From CAWFKW01 sp964568655 (lineage in GTDB: Bacteria; Bacteroidota; Ignavibacteria; Tepidaquicellales; OLB5), in contig CAZMRG010000051.1 in NCBI GenBank assembly GCA_964568655.1, positions 1 through 21,062 of the forward strand: a stretch of DNA of 21,062 nucleotides, given 5' to 3'. The notes under the pieces were generated by a model. It did not search any database. It was not told the origin of the DNA and saw nothing but the letters and a program-made list of their open reading frames with translations. Of this stretch, positions 1 through 7,445 are shown one piece after another; within the stretch, counting starts at the first letter, position 1; each line of letters starts with the position of its first letter. The translations under genes and the position numbers were made by a program.

Positions 1-144
1 GAACGTTTCGAAATGCCCAATATTTATGCCCTGAATTTTGTTCTGCATAACACTTTGGGCGGCGGCGGAACCGTATCTTTAAAGAATGACGCCCAGGGGA
101 AAACGCTTGCATCAGCGTTATTAATGATGGAAATAGAAGTTTGA
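1..144 (+). CDS. C-terminal fragment of an AtuA-like (DUF1446-type) protein
   Basis: The reading frame is open from base 1 and stops with TGA at 142-144, leaving 47 residues of a gene that begins outside the window. The tail reads ALNFVLHN, then a run of glycines, then SLKNDAQGKTLASALL and MEIEV. From memory this pattern (ALNFVLH, GGGG, SL..D.QGK, LL.ME) is that of the small ferredoxin-fold domain found fused to or next to AtuA/DUF1446 proteins, a family linked to acyclic terpene or acyl-CoA metabolism. Only the last domain is visible, so the function of the whole protein cannot be judged. Orientation matches the next gene, but 142 noncoding bases without an evident terminator separate them. 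Family assignment is moderate; the coding call itself is strong because of composition and the clean stop. Confidence 0.6.
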   Translation, partial: ERFEMPNIYALNFVLHNTLGGGGTVSLKNDAQGKTLASALLMMEIEV

Positions 145-286
145 ATAAATCCTTTACTATTTACTTTCCGGGAAACGATTCACGCATTAGGTAAAGCCTT
201 GAATAGAAATACAACTCAGTCATTTTTTCGGATCAACCAATAAATTACAGATTCTCTTTTAAAATTTGTTTAAATAGAACATAACT

Positions 287-1495
287 ATGAAAACCATTTT
301 AAACACTAAAAGAACAGTTCTGTATTTATTCAGCCTGGTGTTTTTTATTTTGTCTGCTTACCAGCCAATGCACAACATTCCCGGCATCAGTAAAGACACT
401 TTATTAATTCCCTACAGGAAAGCCGATTTGTGGGGATACTGTAACCAGAAGAAAGAAGTAATTATTCCGTGCAGATACAGCGAAGTAAAGCAATTCTCTG
501 GCGGGCAGGCGCTTGTGAAGTTAAACGGCAAATGGGGATGCATAGATAGAACAGGCGCTAGTGTTATTCCTCCTGAATATGATGTGGTTTGGTCTTTCGA
601 TGATGGACTTGCGCCGGTAATGTTAAACAAAAAATATGGCTTTGTAGATAAAGAAGGCGCTGAAATAATTTCCTGTAAATATGATGAGGTATGGCCTTTC
701 AGCGAAGGTTTAGCGCATGTATGTTTAAATGGTAAAGTTGGCTTCATCAATAAAGCCGGTGAAAATGTAATTCCTCTAAAATATGGTATGGCCTGGACTT
801 TTGAAAAAGGGTTTGCCGCAATAATGTCAAAAGATAAATGGGGATTTATAAATAAAAGCGGCGTTGAAGTAATCCCGCCAAAATACGAAGATTTATGGGA
901 ATTTGAAAAAGGGTTTACCGCGGTAATGTTAAACGGTAAATGGGGATTTGTAGATAAATCAGGTAATGAAATAGTTCCCTGTAAATATGACGAGGTATGG
1001 TATTTTAAGGAAGGGCTTGCAGGAGTCAGGCTAAATGACAAATGGGGATTTGTGAATGAAAACGGAAAAGAAGTTATTCCTCTTAAATATGATCAGGCGC
1101 AAATTTTCAGCGAAGGGCTTGCAGCTGTTAAATTAAAAAGTATTTGGGGTTTTGTGGATAAAACAGGGGCAGAAGCGACCCCGTTCAAATATGACCAGGC
1201 GCAAATTTTCAGCGAGGGATTAGCTGCGGTAAAGTTAAACGGCAAATGGGAATTTATAGATAAAACGGGAACAGAAGTTATTCCGCTTAAATATAGCGAT
1301 GTATCGTATTTCAGGGAAGGCCTTGCAAGTGTAAATCTATATGGCAAATGGGGATGTATAGATAAAACTGGAACAGAAGTGATTCCCTGTAAATATGACA
1401 CAATGGAAGCCTTCGAAGATGGCCTTGCCTGGGTAATTATAAATGGCAAGATGGGGTATATAAACAAGTATGGCGCTGAATACTGGGATGAATAG
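287..1495 (+). CDS. exported WG-repeat protein
   Basis: A 402-residue protein with an N-terminal hydrophobic segment (about residues 10-25, after a basic MKTILNTKR start) that looks like a signal peptide or membrane anchor. The rest is a strict tandem array of 34-residue WG (KWG-type) repeats whose first residues fall at 49, 83, 117, 151, 185, 219, 253, 287, 321 and 355, with a truncated eleventh from 389. The consensus is WGFVDKxGxEVIPxKYDxxxxFxEGLAxVxLNGK. There is no insertion or deletion between units. Unit 9 has WEF instead of WGF; units 3, 4 and 11 replace the Trp. WG repeats are thought to form beta-rich solenoid or propeller-like scaffolds; no enzymatic motif is visible. No Shine-Dalgarno precedes the ATG. 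The ligand or partner is unknown. Confidence is high for the family and low for the role. Confidence 0.9.
   Translation: MKTILNTKRTVLYLFSLVFFILSAYQPMHNIPGISKDTLLIPYRKADLWGYCNQKKEVIIPCRYSEVKQFSGGQALVKLNGKWGCIDRTGASVIPPEYDVVWSFDDGLAPVMLNKKYGFVDKEGAEIISCKYDEVWPFSEGLAHVCLNGKVGFINKAGENVIPLKYGMAWTFEKGFAAIMSKDKWGFINKSGVEVIPPKYEDLWEFEKGFTAVMLNGKWGFVDKSGNEIVPCKYDEVWYFKEGLAGVRLNDKWGFVNENGKEVIPLKYDQAQIFSEGLAAVKLKSIWGFVDKTGAEATPFKYDQAQIFSEGLAAVKLNGKWEFIDKTGTEVIPLKYSDVSYFREGLASVNLYGKWGCIDKTGTEVIPCKYDTMEAFEDGLAWVIINGKMGYINKYGAEYWDE
431..1450 (+). repeat. tandem 102-base coding repeats (10 full WG units)
   Basis: Ten consecutive 102-base units encode the WG repeats, beginning every 102 bases from 431, with a partial eleventh unit running to the stop. 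Units 7 and 8 are the closest pair: the stretch encoding DQAQIFSEGLAAVKL occurs in both (about 1091-1135 and 1193-1237) with mostly synonymous differences. This suggests a comparatively recent duplication of one unit. The other units differ at many positions, so most of the array is old. Confidence 0.85.
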
Positions 1496-1557
1496 TGATT
1501 TGCTTTTTTTCTTTTTCCATTATCACGTATCTTTGAAGATTGATGCAGAGGAGTTGT

Positions 1558-1662
1558 ATTCATCCGATGACTAGGTGAAGAGAGCTTGGGTATTGGATGA
1601 AATTAGTCTGATATTTAGAGCTCAAAGATTTTAGGAATTGTGTTTTAAGTCATCGGATGAAT
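1558..1662. repeat. MITE-like element or paired operator with 15-base terminal inverted repeats
   Basis: ATTCATCCGATGACT at 1558-1572 is the exact reverse complement of AGTCATCGGATGAAT at 1648-1662. The 105-base unit is flanked on both sides by TGT. Each arm also contains a short dyad of its own, TCATC-N-GATGA. The interior has no open frame. It lies in the 301-base gap between the WG-repeat gene and prfB, which otherwise holds a pyrimidine-rich stretch after the WG stop and AT-rich DNA. It could be a miniature inverted-repeat element or two copies of a dyad binding site; the sequence alone does not decide. Confidence 0.45.
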
Positions 1663-1712
1663 TGTTTTTCATATAAGGAAAATAAAGTTTAAGGAAAAGC
1701 AATTAACTATCT

Positions 1713-1782
1713 TATAATATTAGCAAATAAATTTAATAATTAAAAAATAATTAATATGAGTCCCTTTTTACATCCGGGGACT
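1713..1782 (+). promoter_or_regulatory. possible prfB promoter and leader hairpin
   Basis: TATAAT at 1713-1718 is a perfect bacterial -10 hexamer, but no good -35 sits 16-18 bases upstream. Transcription starting near 1725 would give a leader of about 70 bases. Within it AGTCCC (1759-1764) can pair with GGGACT (1777-1782) across a 12-base loop. This hairpin ends 3 bases before the AGGAG of the prfB ribosome binding site (1786-1790), so it could affect access to it. Promoter assignment is weak; the inverted repeat is directly seen. Confidence 0.3.
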
Positions 1783-1796
1783 TTCAGGAGCGAATA

Positions 1797-2889
1797 ATGT
1801 TTGATTACACAAAAAGTGAGCTGAAAAAAGTAAAGCAAAGGATCGAAGACTTGCGGAGGTATCTTTGATATCGACGAGAAACCAAATACTGTAACAACCC
1901 TTCAGGCTAAAACCAACGAACCCAAGTTCTGGGATGATAACGTTGCCGCCCAGAAAATTCTTCAGGAAATCTCAAGACATAAGGAATGGATAGATGCATG
2001 GCTGGCTCTAAGCGCTAAAGCTGTGGACCTGGATTCATTGATCCAGATGGCCGAAGAGGAGCATGACGATACTCTGGAAGAGGTTTTCGATAAAGACATC
2101 GAAAAGCTGGCTAAAGAAGTAGGCGAGCTCGAATTCAAGAACATGTTAAGGGATGCGGATGACGAAAGGGATGCTATTCTTCTAATAAACTCAGGCGCCG
2201 GCGGCACGGAAGCTCAGGATTGGGCGCAAATGCTGATGAGAATGTATTTAAGATATGCTGAAAAGCAGGGATTCAAATCGCAGATTGTGGATATGTTGGA
2301 AGGCGACGGCGCAGGAATTAAAAGCGCAACGATTGAAATCACGGGTAAATATGCTTATGGCTACCTAAAGGCTGAAAACGGCGTTCACAGGCTGGTTAGA
2401 ATCTCTCCGTTTGATGCTAATAAAAAAAGACACACATCTTTTGCAGCCGTATTTGTTTATCCGGTAGTTGATGATAATATAGAAATAGAGATCAATCCAT
2501 CCGAAATCAAGATAGATACTTTTCGAAGCGGCGGCGCAGGCGGTCAGAACGTAAATAAAGTTGAAACCGCCATAAGGATAACGCACATTCCGACAGGAAT
2601 AGTGGTTCAGTGCCAGAACGAGCGCTCACAGCTTCAGAACAGGCAGAACGCGATGAAGATGCTAAAATCCAAGCTTTACCAGCTCGAAAAAGAAAAGGAA
2701 CAGGAAAAGCTCAACAAGATCGAAAGCTCAAAGAAGAAAATCGAGTGGGGGAGCCAGATAAGAAGTTATGTATTCCACCCGTATAATATGGTAAAGGACC
2801 ACCGCACGGATTTTGAAACAAGCAATACGCAGGCAGTAATGGATGGCGACATCCAGGATTTTATAAAGAGTTATTTGATGGAAAATTAA
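1797..2889 (+). CDS. prfB: peptide chain release factor 2 (programmed +1 frameshift)
   Basis: RF2 recognises UGA and UAA stop codons and triggers hydrolysis of peptidyl-tRNA on the ribosome. Translation starts at ATG 1797 behind AGGAG (1786-1790), runs 23 codons to an in-frame TGA at 1866-1868, and continues after a +1 shift at CTT (1863-1865) to the stop at 2889. This gives 363 residues, against 365 in E. coli. The shifted frame reads LRRYLDIDEK, as expected for the RF2 N-terminus. The stop-recognition tripeptide SPF falls at residues 203-205 and the catalytic GGQ at 248-250, both within two positions of E. coli RF2. A caller that ignores the shift would start at an internal Met (2023) and lose the first 75 residues. 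SPF rather than PxT rules out RF1. Confidence 0.96.
1855..1869 (+). promoter_or_regulatory. prfB programmed +1 frameshift site
   Basis: GGAGGT (1855-1860) acts as an internal Shine-Dalgarno-like element just before the slippery codon CTT (1863-1865) and the in-frame TGA (1866-1868). The core TAT CTT TGA and the three-base spacing match the classic E. coli site. When RF2 is scarce the ribosome pauses on UGA, slips one base onto UUU, and makes more RF2. This is direct autoregulation and is well established for prfB. Confidence 0.93.
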
Positions 2890-2895
2890 TTTTTT

Positions 2896-2937
2896 ATTGC
2901 GAGGCAGTCCCGATTTAATCGGGACGACCGAAGCAAT
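2896..2937. repeat. REP-like nested palindrome after prfB
   Basis: GTCCCGATTTAATCGGGAC (2907-2925) is a perfect hairpin with 7-base arms. It is enclosed by ATTGC (2896-2900) and GCAAT (2933-2937), giving a two-tier stem. It starts 7 bases after the prfB stop. There is no T-run after it, so an intrinsic terminator is unlikely; an extragenic palindromic repeat is the better reading. Confidence 0.6.
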
Positions 2938-3000
2938 CTCATTGTTTTAAGTTCTAAAATAATATGATAATTATTATTAATTTCTAATTGCAGGAATTGG

Positions 3001-3043
3001 ATTCCCGTTGGAGTTTATCCCGCATTTGATGCGGGACGGGAAT
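3001..3043. repeat. REP-like nested palindrome before the permease gene
   Basis: ATTCCCGT (3001-3008) pairs with ACGGGAAT (3036-3043). Inside, TCCCGCA (3018-3024) pairs with TGCGGGA (3030-3036) around a TTTGA loop. The right arm ends inside a possible ATG at 3042, which argues that the permease really starts at the next in-frame ATG (3054). The inner arms resemble the palindrome that replaces the anticodon arm of the tRNA-Arg pseudogene at 13462-13478. Confidence 0.6.
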
Positions 3044-3053
3044 GAAAAAAGTT

Positions 3054-4280
3054 ATGTCTTATAATATTTTCTTAGCTAAACGGTTTTTACGCTCGAAAAA
3101 AGAATCGAGTTTCATATCGTTTATTACTTTCATATCGATTGCCGGAACAGCGATTGGAGTGGCGGCGCTTATAATATCGGTATCTGTGCTTAACGGGTTC
3201 GAAAAAGAAATCACCGAAAAAGCTGTGTCTTTATCTTCTCATATCCAGATAGTTTCGTTCAAACCCGAAGGAATTAACGATTATCAGAAAGTAATAAATA
3301 CCGTTACCGATCCCAAACTTAAATTTGGCGTGGTTGCGGCGCATCCTTTTGTGCAAAGAGAAGCTGTTATTAAATACAAAGACAGGACCGAGGGGATTAT
3401 TGTTAAAGGTGTGCGAAACTCGGACAGTATTTTCAGCTCCCAAAGAAAAATAGTTTCAGGATCCGGGCATGTTGGACAAATTGATTCATCGCTCTCGACC
3501 ATAGTTATAGGGAATAAGCTAGCCGATAAACTCGGCATAACGCTTGATAGCAAAGTATTTGTAATAGCTACAGTAGGCATCCCATCTGCAGTAAATACTC
3601 CGAACATAAAAGCGTTTAGAGTTGTGGGAATTTATGAATCCGGTTTAAAAGAATACGACGACGTTTTGCTTTATACAGACATGAAGGATGCGCAAAAACT
3701 TTTCAACATGGGCTCATATGTTACAGGAGTTGAGTTGTTCCTGAACGATATCAATAAGATAAAAGATGTGACAAATGAGATCAGGCTGAAAGTTGATTAT
3801 CCAAACAATAACGCTAAATCAGTTTACCAGGCTTATAAAGGACTCTTTACATGGGTTGAGCTGCAGAAAAAACCGATACCTATAGTGCTTGGCCTCATAA
3901 CCGCTGTTGCTGCTATTAATATAATTGGTTTTTTGCTGATGCTTGTTTTAGAAAAGACTGAAACGATTGGTATTTTAAAATCACTTGGCGCAACAAATAT
4001 AGATATTACGAAAATATTCTTCTACCAGGGCATGTTTATTTCTGTAATAGGAATTGTTATTGGCAATATTATTGGTTACGGATTGTGCCTTGCACAATTA
4101 AAGTATGATATCATCCGAATCCCAGAGATCTATTACATGAGCCACGTGCCGCTGCTTATCGATTGGAACATTGGTTTCACAATTACTGTAATTGCGCTTT
4201 TGTTGAGTATAGTTGTGACTGTAATCCCTTCTTATCTCGCATCACGGCTGAATCCCATCACTTCTTTACGGTTTAAATAA
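3054..4280 (+). CDS. LolC/LolE-type ABC transporter permease (FtsX family)
   Basis: A 408-residue inner-membrane protein of the lipoprotein-releasing permease type. The N-terminus MSYNIFLAKRFLRSKK followed by FISFITFISIAGTAIGVAALI is the typical LolC/LolE opening: a short cytoplasmic stretch, then the first membrane helix. A large periplasmic domain follows (roughly residues 45-270), then three membrane segments near the C-terminus, including a conserved ETIGILKSLGAT-like loop and a GIVIGNIIGYGL segment. It ends in the usual PSYLASRLNPITSLR. LolC/E proteins work with the LolD ATPase to release lipoproteins from the inner membrane; no ATPase is encoded nearby. An upstream ATG (3042) would add four residues, but it overlaps the palindrome at 3001-3043, so 3054 is preferred. 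The next gene starts 2 bases after its stop. A different FtsX-family substrate cannot be excluded. Confidence 0.88.
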   Translation: MSYNIFLAKRFLRSKKESSFISFITFISIAGTAIGVAALIISVSVLNGFEKEITEKAVSLSSHIQIVSFKPEGINDYQKVINTVTDPKLKFGVVAAHPFVQREAVIKYKDRTEGIIVKGVRNSDSIFSSQRKIVSGSGHVGQIDSSLSTIVIGNKLADKLGITLDSKVFVIATVGIPSAVNTPNIKAFRVVGIYESGLKEYDDVLLYTDMKDAQKLFNMGSYVTGVELFLNDINKIKDVTNEIRLKVDYPNNNAKSVYQAYKGLFTWVELQKKPIPIVLGLITAVAAINIIGFLLMLVLEKTETIGILKSLGATNIDITKIFFYQGMFISVIGIVIGNIIGYGLCLAQLKYDIIRIPEIYYMSHVPLLIDWNIGFTITVIALLLSIVVTVIPSYLASRLNPITSLRFK

Positions 4281-4282
4281 TA

Positions 4283-4984
4283 ATGAAGTATTCTAAGGAT
4301 CCGAAATTTATTGGCAAAATGTTCGATGAAATATCGCCGTCGTACGATAAGTTGAATCATCTCTTCAGCGGTATGCAGGACCTAAGATGGCGGAAACTTG
4401 CTATAAAACATCTTCAAAAATCCCGCAATAAATATGAATGTATCCTGGACCTTGCATCCGGTTCCGGGGACCTGGCGCTGGAAATGATGAAGCTAAATCC
4501 GGATAAATTGTATTCGGTAGACCTTTCTGAGGAAATGCTGAAGATCAATAAACGAAAAGTAAATTCGGATATTAACATTGTATTGCAGGCAAACGCGGAA
4601 GCTCTTCCATTTCAGGATAATTATTTCGATTTAGTTGGAATTGGATTTGGCGTCCGCAATTTTGAGTATCTCGATAAATGCACTAAAGAAATAGCCCGCG
4701 TATTGAAACCCGGTGGAAAATTTCTAACAATTGAAATGTTCAAAAGTTCAACCAACGGGTTTATTCAGAAATCGTTTAATTTATATTTCAGAAAAGCGCT
4801 GCCAAAATTAGGAAATTTACTTTCCAAAAGCGATTATGCTTACGATTATCTATTTGATTCTGTTAATAATTTTCTCTCAGTCAAAGAATATTCGAAGCTC
4901 CTGGAAGAATCAGGTCTTCACATCGGATATATCAAAAATAATTTTATCGGTATTGTTCATACTGTAATAGGATCAAAACCGTAG
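4283..4984 (+). CDS. ubiE: demethylmenaquinone/ubiquinone methyltransferase (MenG/UbiE family)
   Basis: A 233-residue SAM-dependent methyltransferase of the UbiE/MenG family, which methylates demethylmenaquinone to menaquinone. It opens with MFDEISPSYDKLNHLFSGMQDLRWRK (residues 13-37, split here only for naming), a family signature. The SAM-binding motif I is CILDLASGSGDLAL (53-66), SVDLSEEML is the acidic motif II, and GFGVRNF with RVLKPGGKFLTIEM are the later motifs. The C-terminal DSVNNFLSVKEYSKLLEESG matches the family pattern in place of the usual ESVxxFP. Length is normal. Its ATG lies 2 bases after the permease stop, so the two are probably cotranscribed and translationally coupled, although their functions are not obviously linked. 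In a menaquinone-using FCB bacterium the menG role is more likely than ubiquinone synthesis. Confidence 0.93.
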   Translation: MKYSKDPKFIGKMFDEISPSYDKLNHLFSGMQDLRWRKLAIKHLQKSRNKYECILDLASGSGDLALEMMKLNPDKLYSVDLSEEMLKINKRKVNSDINIVLQANAEALPFQDNYFDLVGIGFGVRNFEYLDKCTKEIARVLKPGGKFLTIEMFKSSTNGFIQKSFNLYFRKALPKLGNLLSKSDYAYDYLFDSVNNFLSVKEYSKLLEESGLHIGYIKNNFIGIVHTVIGSKP

Positions 4985-5013
4985 TTCTCTAACGATATCT
5001 TTGAAAATAATTG

Positions 5014-5044
5014 TTGTGTATTAATCCCGTAATCCTTATATTTA
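5014..5044 (+). promoter_or_regulatory. candidate promoter for the 5068-7392 gene pair
   Basis: TTGTGT (5014-5019), a 17-base spacer, and TATATTTA (5037-5044) fit a sigma70-like -35/-10 layout. They also come close to the Bacteroidota-type TAnnTTTG -7 element. The predicted start near 5051 would leave a 17-base leader before the ATG at 5068. A second match, TATCTTTG at 4996-5003, has no good upstream element. Confidence 0.35.
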
Positions 5045-5067
5045 CAGAAATTTAATCTAAATTATAT

Positions 5068-5532
5068 ATGAAAAACATGGTTCATAGATACACAATCTTA
5101 AAATCAGTTCTTCTGCTCGCTCTTGTTATCCTGCCTCTCTTGGGTTCCGATTGTAACAATACGTCGACTCAAAATTCCGGTAATATTTCCGGCAATTGGC
5201 AGCTTAATTTTGTTCAGGGCAATTTACAGGATGTTTGCATGGGAGAAGTTGTTAATTTCCCTTCAAACACAGGGGGAACAGCTACATTAACCTGTCCTGG
5301 GCAAAGTTCCGTTAGCCAGGATTATACTTTTTCGAACGATGTTCTCACCTATACATCCGGCGCCTCTTATAATGTAAATTCCAGTACCACTGGGGTTCTT
5401 ATACTCACCGGGACATTTTCAGGGAATGGATTAGCAGGTACCAGGATTTTAACTTATGGTCCGGTCACGACAAGCAAAAACAAAGAAACGGCTTCTCCGG
5501 TCAAGGGCGTAAACAGTTCTGAAAAATTTTAA
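5068..5532 (+). CDS. small exported beta-rich protein of unknown function
   Basis: A 154-residue protein not assigned to a known family. The first 28 residues have a basic start, a strongly hydrophobic core (SVLLLALVILPLLG) and then SDCNN, so it is exported. Cys29 is placed like a lipoprotein cysteine, but the residue before it is Asp and not Gly/Ala/Ser, so lipidation is doubtful. The mature part is Thr/Ser/Gly-rich: ISGNWQLNF, then GTATLTC and TGVLILTGTFSGNG, a pattern of alternating hydrophobic residues typical of a small beta-sandwich or barrel. A second cysteine pair (C57, C76 region) may form a disulfide. The stop is followed 21 bases later by the metalloprotease start, so the two are likely one transcript. 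A chaperone, inhibitor or surface partner of the protease is possible but only inference. Confidence 0.7.
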   Translation: MKNMVHRYTILKSVLLLALVILPLLGSDCNNTSTQNSGNISGNWQLNFVQGNLQDVCMGEVVNFPSNTGGTATLTCPGQSSVSQDYTFSNDVLTYTSGASYNVNSSTTGVLILTGTFSGNGLAGTRILTYGPVTTSKNKETASPVKGVNSSEKF

Positions 5533-5553
5533 GTAAATAAAAGAGTTTAAAAC

Positions 5554-7392
5554 ATGAAAAAATCTATAAATTCGTTAGCTTTAATTTTTTTAGTAATAGT
5601 CGCGGTATTTGTAATAGGATTTGTTCAGCCTGAAAAAGGCGGAAACAACATATCCATAAACGATCGCGGAAATTTTAACGCGGATGAGAGCGGTAATAAA
5701 GTTTCACAGCTTATAAGTTCAAGAAAGCTTGTTTCACAGTTGAAAAGTTATAGTCTCTTTAACAACGTGCCGAAAGACGCAAATTCCGATGTTTACAAAA
5801 ATTTTATGAGAAGCGGCGCAACGCTCACAATTGTAAAAAGTGAGTTGAAAAGAGTATTATCGGATAAACCACTGAACATATCTTTAAGTCTTCCTAAAGG
5901 CGATAATTCTATAATAGAATTAGAGCTTACGCAGGTAAATATTTTGAGTAAAGACTTCAAGGATATTGATTGTATCACTCATCAAGTAAGCGATTACACA
6001 GGTGGAGGATTATTCTACCGCGGAATAATCAAAGGCGACAACAATTCCATAGCGTCGATCAGTATTTTTGACAGTTTTGTTATGGGGGTTATTGCAGATA
6101 AAAGCGGTAATTACACGCTTGGCTCAGTTAAAAACGCCAGCGGCAAAAATTCCGATAATTATATTTTCTACAATGACAGAGACCAGATGCACCCACGCCC
6201 GTTTATTTGCGGAGACGAAGGCAGGGAAGATAAGTTCTATGTAAATAATAAGAACAATTCGAATCCTGTAAGGAATCGCGGGGGAAATGATAATGCTTAC
6301 CCGGATGATACAGTAAAAGTCTATTATGAAACCGATTACCAGATGTATCTTGATAATAACAGCAGTCAAACACAGACTGACCAGTTTGTAATGGGATTCT
6401 TTAACTCGGTTGCCACATTATATCAAAATGAGGGCATCCCGTTTGCTATCTCCCGAATAGGACATTATACATCAACGGATCCTTATGCAAATATGACAAC
6501 ATCTGATGCAGTGCTTTATGCGTTTGGGCAGAACCTTAAAGATAATTTTATGGGCGATCTGGCGCAGTTTCTTACAACCGGTCATGGTGGAGCATTGGGC
6601 GGATTGGCATGGATAAATGTTCTTTGCCAACCGGCAACCAACGAAGGCGGAACATGGGTGGGCAGATTCTCGTTTGCAAACATAGATAACACACCTCAGC
6701 CATATCCCACTTTTTCATGGACTGTAGAAGTATCAACTCATGAAATGGGGCATAACTTAGGTTCCTATCACACACATGCGTGTCATTGGGATTTATCGCA
6801 AATCGGTGGGGGCATTGGTCCGCTTGATACATGTATAGTAACTAAGGAAAACTCTTCAAATTATCCCGGTGGTTGTATTAACGCGCTTGATAGTTTTATT
6901 TGCTATCAGTCAAATACACCAGCGTCCGGTTTTATTATGAGCTATTGTCATTTCTGCCAGGGGATTGGAGCAGGAGGAATTTATTTCATTAACGGATTCG
7001 GAACGCCTCCTAATTCAATGTGGTCGCAGTCAGGTGATACTATAAGACTCAGATATGGCCAGGCTAATTGTTTGCAGCAAAATTTAAATTCATCTGATAT
7101 GCCGACCGGGTTCACTTTGCTTCAGAATTTCCCGAATCCGTATAATCCATCTACTAATATTAAATTCACAATGCCTCAGGAAGGATTTGTTACGCTTAGA
7201 GTTTATGACATTACCGGCAGACTGGTCGGAAAACTTTTGGATAATGCTTACTATGCTGTAGGTGTGTTCGATGTTAATTTCGATGCAAACGCATATAATC
7301 TTGCATCAGGCGTTTATCTTTACAGGCTTGATGTTAACGGCGGAGGTAAGAGTGTTTATTCTCAAATCAAAAAAATGGTACTGATTAAATAA
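5554..7392 (+). CDS. T9SS-secreted zinc metalloprotease (metzincin, reprolysin-like)
   Basis: A 612-residue secreted protease. Residues 1-24 form a signal peptide. Residues 25-250 look like a propeptide, ending near HPRPFICGDE (213-222). The catalytic domain (about 253-510) has the metzincin zinc motif HEMGHNLGSYH at 396-406, with zinc ligands H396, H400 and H406 and catalytic E397. A Met-turn candidate is FIMSYCH (Met462). Several cysteines around the active site (358, 410, 427, 441, 450, 465, 468) suggest disulfides. The last 90 residues are a type IX sorting domain, with NFPNPYNPSTNIKF, a VYDITGRLV strand and LASGVYLYRL. It is therefore probably exported by Sec, then carried across the outer membrane through SprA. 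The exact M12 subfamily is uncertain; the target substrate is unknown. Confidence 0.9.
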   Translation: MKKSINSLALIFLVIVAVFVIGFVQPEKGGNNISINDRGNFNADESGNKVSQLISSRKLVSQLKSYSLFNNVPKDANSDVYKNFMRSGATLTIVKSELKRVLSDKPLNISLSLPKGDNSIIELELTQVNILSKDFKDIDCITHQVSDYTGGGLFYRGIIKGDNNSIASISIFDSFVMGVIADKSGNYTLGSVKNASGKNSDNYIFYNDRDQMHPRPFICGDEGREDKFYVNNKNNSNPVRNRGGNDNAYPDDTVKVYYETDYQMYLDNNSSQTQTDQFVMGFFNSVATLYQNEGIPFAISRIGHYTSTDPYANMTTSDAVLYAFGQNLKDNFMGDLAQFLTTGHGGALGGLAWINVLCQPATNEGGTWVGRFSFANIDNTPQPYPTFSWTVEVSTHEMGHNLGSYHTHACHWDLSQIGGGIGPLDTCIVTKENSSNYPGGCINALDSFICYQSNTPASGFIMSYCHFCQGIGAGGIYFINGFGTPPNSMWSQSGDTIRLRYGQANCLQQNLNSSDMPTGFTLLQNFPNPYNPSTNIKFTMPQEGFVTLRVYDITGRLVGKLLDNAYYAVGVFDVNFDANAYNLASGVYLYRLDVNGGGKSVYSQIKKMVLIK

Positions 7393-7402
7393 ATAATTTT
7401 CT

Positions 7403-7430
7403 GGCCCTCATGCCGTAGCAGCTGAGGGCC
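7403..7430. terminator. stem-loop after the metalloprotease gene
   Basis: GGCCCTCA (7403-7410) pairs with TGAGGGCC (7423-7430) around a 12-base loop, 10 bases after the stop. The following TATTTAAAAA is a poor T-tract, so it may be a weak terminator, an attenuator before the lipoprotein gene, or an mRNA 3' end stabiliser. Confidence 0.5.
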
Positions 7431-7445
7431 TATTTAAAAACAATT

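Noticed and set aside
431..1450. CRISPR-like regular spacing
   Set aside because: The period is 102 bases of protein-coding repeat with diverged units; there are no short conserved repeats with unique spacers and no cas genes.
412..1563. Long minus-strand frames opposite the WG-repeat gene
   Set aside because: They are repetitive shadows of the 102-base coding repeat, Pro/Ser/Leu-rich, without family features.
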